A DNA stretch of 64,000 bases from Agrocybe praecox. Its lineage: Eukaryota > Basidiomycota > Agaricomycetes > Agaricales > Agrocybaceae. Made by a program: the position numbers and the translations under genes. Numbering within the stretch: the first letter of the stretch is position 1; each line of letters begins with the position of its first letter. The stretch is taken from positions 2,604,001 through 2,668,000 of the forward strand of contig OZ024840.1 of NCBI GenBank assembly GCA_964017145.1. The letters run 5' to 3'. The notes beneath the pieces were generated by a model, which was given only the letters and a program-made list of their open reading frames with translations, did not search any database and was not told the origin of the DNA. Shown here in pieces: positions 61,248 to 64,000 of the stretch.

Positions 61248-63655
61248 ATGGAGTCTTCAAAAAAACAGTCTAGTGCCCGTGCAAAACCACCAAAAGGCAG
61301 ACCCACCTCTACTTCAACCATCTCCCAGCACTCCCAGACCAGCACTCCCCAAATTTTTTCTTCTTTCTCTCCAGATGGCAACCTTTTTGCATTCATTGTT
61401 CTTGCCATTGACAAACACCGTTTACGCGTCTTCAACACCGCAACCGGCCGTGCATCAGCCGAATACACCTTCGAGTCTGGGCGTGCTACATCTCTTGCAT
61501 GGGGTGCTTCACCAACCAGCTCTTCCACCCAAGGTTCCCACTCCCCAAACAAGAAGAGGAAGAAGGGTATTGACGCCATCTCTCAAGAAGCTCAGTCACC
61601 AAAAAACGATGATGTAGTCATCGTCGGACTTTCAGATGGGACGGTTATATACTTCTCTCCCTCTCACTCCAAAATTTTGCACAGATTAACGCATCCGACC
61701 AGCACTTTCGCCATCCTTGCTCTAGCGTTCAACCCAAACAACAAGTCACACCTGTGGACTTCCGGTGCTGATAGCTCTATCCGTCTTTGGGATTCCGAAA
61801 AGAATACTGTATTGAAAGTTTGGAAAAACGACGATCGTATTCCTTGCACGTCATTAAGCGTCCGACAGGGAGATGGCCTAGGCGACATCCTAGTTGCCCA
61901 TCACAACATTCGACTTTTTGCCGTCAGGACGCCCGATGAATCTTCATCGAATAAACCTAAACAGATAGTCGCATTTACTGGACATGCAACATCTATTAAG
62001 TCGTTGGTATGGTTGAGTGGGTCCAACACAAGATTTTTTTCAATGGCGGAAGCCGATCGTTTCGTCCATTTCTGGAACATTGACAATACGTCGGCCATAG
62101 AAAAGCCAGTTGCATCGACTTCTCTCGATTCGGATGTCAGAGCTATAGTATTGGGCTGTGGACCTTCGTCGCAAAACACTTTGATAACTTTATCGACTTT
62201 GGGAAAGTTGGCCTTTATACCAGTCCCAGAAACCCTTCATTCTAACGGGGACAACACCGAAGGAAATATTCTACTACCCCGTTCTACTTTGTCTTCTTTG
62301 CTTCAGTCTCGTCCTCAAGATCCTCTCATCGTTGATCTTGTCCCTCTTTCTAATCCTCCCGCGTCACTTCGTGTTGTCAGACTCGCCAAAGGCGTGCAAC
62401 CTATCTTTGATACCATTGTAAGGCTCCCCTCCTCTGTTCATAAATAACCTACTTAACGTTAACTTTGTACAGACATACCTGCACGATGACGGCAATTACA
62501 TTCAAAATCTCACTCTCGGAGAAATAAATGACCTACCTGCCACAGAGGGCAAATCAGTAAGTTATGTGCATTATCATTATATTTATATATATAATAACTC
62601 TTCCTAGTCCGCGTCCAACAAGCGTTACGTTGAACCAAAGTCACTGGCAGTTGCTACTGGATACGACGATGATGGCGGAGAACAAGCAATGAGAGACCAT
62701 GAACCCGATGGCTCTCTACAAGTCGACCTAGCTGAACTTTCCTTAGGCCAGCGATTAGCTGTCACTGATGCCGACATGAACATTGATTCCGACAGTGAAA
62801 ATGACGGTGTTGCGGACCTTCCTAGAGGTACCAGATCTGGCAAAAAGCAAATGCGTGCTGAAGCAACTGGTGTTCCTGCCAACTCCTTGACACGAACTCT
62901 CATACAAGCTTTGCATTCGTCTGATTCACGCTTGCTAGAGATGTGTCTATCCCATTCCGAACCTGTGTTAATCTCCAACACCGTGAAAAGGTTGCCTCCT
63001 CAATTAGCCATTCCGCTGATCACGGCTTGCGTAGAGAGGTTAGGAAGGGGTCCCCGTTCTGCGAACATGAAAGGCAGTGGAGGTGGTGCAAGTGCTCAAC
63101 GAGGTTCTGGTCTCTTGGTATGGCTTAGGTCTGTGTTGGCTGTCCACACAGGACACTTAATGACAGTAAGTGCGCTCCTCAACCCGTGATTAGCATATCA
63201 TCATTGTTTATTTCTAGATACCTGACCTCGTTGCCCGTCTCTCTGGGCTTCATTCTATATTAACGGCGAGACTTAGTTTGCAGGAGAGTCTGTTGTCCCT
63301 AAGTGGGCGTCTAGACATGGTTCTATCCCAGGTTGAACTTCGCGCATCAAGGACGCCTACGTCACTTGCTCCTTCAAAGGTGGATAAAAACAAGTCCAAA
63401 ACCTTGGTGAAGAGATATGTCGAAGGCGATGACACTGACTCGGGAGAAGAGCCGGATGAAAAGATGGACGTTGAAGTGGAAGTTAACAGCGATAGTGAAG
63501 GTAGCATTGAATACGTCGGACTAGGGGGAGAGAGTGAAGATGAGGACGAAGATGAAAGCGAGACGAGTGGCAGCGACGACGGTGCTATAAACGGATTTAT
63601 CGATGATGAAGCGGAAGAAGAATACAGTGACGAGGAGGACGATGAAAGTGAATAA
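61248..63655 (+). CDS. UTP5: Nucleolar WD40 protein Utp5/WDR43
   Basis: t-UTP subunit of the small-subunit processome, linking rDNA transcription with 18S pre-rRNA processing. Four exons (61248-62417, 62473-62556, 62608-63165, 63218-63655) join in frame to 749 residues. The start MESSKKQSSARAKPPKGRPT is basic. WD40 blades include FSSFSPDGNLFAF, VVIVGLSDGTVIYFSPSHSK and LWTSGADSSIRLWDSEKNTV. The C-terminal UTP12-type helical domain carries SLTRTLIQALHSSDSRLLEM and GSGLLVWLRSVLAVHTGHLM. The protein ends with a strongly acidic tail (SEDEDEDESETSGSDDGAIN) of the kind found in nucleolar proteins. All introns are GT-AG. It is convergent with RIC1. Confidence 0.92.
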
Positions 63656-63788
63656 AGCCACCAATGAGAATATAGATATTCGGTCCTTGTGTTTATACGC
63701 TTTTATTTCGGGATATATTTGTGTCTACAGACGACAATGTTGTATTGTGGTGCAGATTGGTACCCTACTCGCCATGTAGCTGACTACT

Positions 63789-64000
63789 TTATGATATATT
63801 CAGAACGCTCAAGTCGACCTGGCTCAAGGCGTTCCTAAGAGCAAGTCCAGTATCATCAATGGAATGTAGGAATCGCAATAATTCTCGACACAGTTGCCAA
63901 TCTTTTCCATCGACAGCACTAGTTAACAGCCGGATGGCTTCTGTGCTGTTTTCGTCTAACTGTTCGAGGTTGTGCAGTACGAGCAAGTAGGAGCCTGCCG
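63789..64000 (-). CDS. RIC1: Ypt6 GEF subunit Ric1, C-terminal fragment
   Basis: The window edge cuts this gene; only the last 70 or so residues are present, read in an open frame to 64000. The peptide AGSYLLVLHNLEQLDENSTE and DWQLCRELLRFLHSIDDTGL matches the C-terminus of Ric1, which with Rgp1 activates the Golgi GTPase Ypt6/Rab6. The stop TAA occupies 63789-63791. The short length leaves the call open, but the motif is distinctive. Convergent with UTP5, leaving 133 bp. Confidence 0.65.
   Translation of the reverse strand, partial: AGSYLLVLHNLEQLDENSTEAIRLLTSAVDGKDWQLCRELLRFLHSIDDTGLALRNALSQVDLSVLNIS

Overview
The window is nuclear DNA from a filamentous basidiomycete, most likely an Agaricomycete. 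The evidence is dense short introns (mostly about 46-60 nt), compact gene spacing, and typically fungal genes: a GH72 glucanosyltransferase with a CBM43 domain, an ATG26 sterol glucosyltransferase with GRAM and PH domains, a group X-type hybrid histidine kinase, PHO85, ROK1 and SUB2. I see no transposon, rRNA, tRNA or CRISPR array.

Layout. 0-7.3 kb: 3' half of a cytoplasmic dynein heavy chain (+). 7.5-8.6 kb: homoserine kinase (-). 8.7-10.6 kb: probable chromatin-type protein (-), head to head with mitochondrial ribosomal protein mL43 (+). 11.5-15.1 kb: two serine-rich orphan proteins facing each other. 15.4-17.5 kb: MFS transporter (-). 17.7-19.8 kb: CCA-adding enzyme (+). 19.8-21.9 kb: ROK1 helicase (-). 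22.4-25.7 kb: GH72 glucanosyltransferase and a SUR7/PalI-like membrane protein (both -). 25.9-31.0 kb: ATG26 (+). 31.2-32.9 kb: 2OG-Fe(II) oxygenase (-). 32.9-34.8 kb: RRM/zinc-knuckle RNA-binding protein (+). 35.0-38.7 kb: GYF-domain protein (-). 38.9-41.4 kb: SLC33A1-type acetyl-CoA transporter (-). 42.5-44.7 kb: GH43 exo-beta-1,3-galactanase with CBM35 (+). 44.9-46.3 kb: mitochondrial carrier (-). 46.8-48.8 kb: SUB2 (+). 49.2-59.4 kb: hybrid histidine kinase with an N-terminal pseudokinase (+). 59.5-61.1 kb: PHO85 (-). 61.2-63.7 kb: UTP5/WDR43 (+). 63.8 kb to the edge: C-terminus of RIC1 (-).

The genes do not form a metabolic cluster or operon-like system. They are mostly housekeeping genes for transport, RNA metabolism, ribosome biogenesis and cell wall, plus one secreted carbohydrase. 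Recurring links are loose: ROK1, UTP5, SUB2, CCA1 and the RRM protein all act on RNA, and PHO85 and the histidine kinase are both signalling proteins.

The most unusual content is in gene architecture. By reading conserved protein families across splice junctions I find at least twelve candidate microexons of 6-24 nt and five GC-AG introns. The histidine kinase alone carries about 60 introns, three of them GC-AG. Two RNA-metabolism genes (SUB2 and the RRM/zinc-knuckle protein) carry introns far longer than the local norm. These calls rest on hand reading of splice sites and on family memory; no alignment or RNA data was available.
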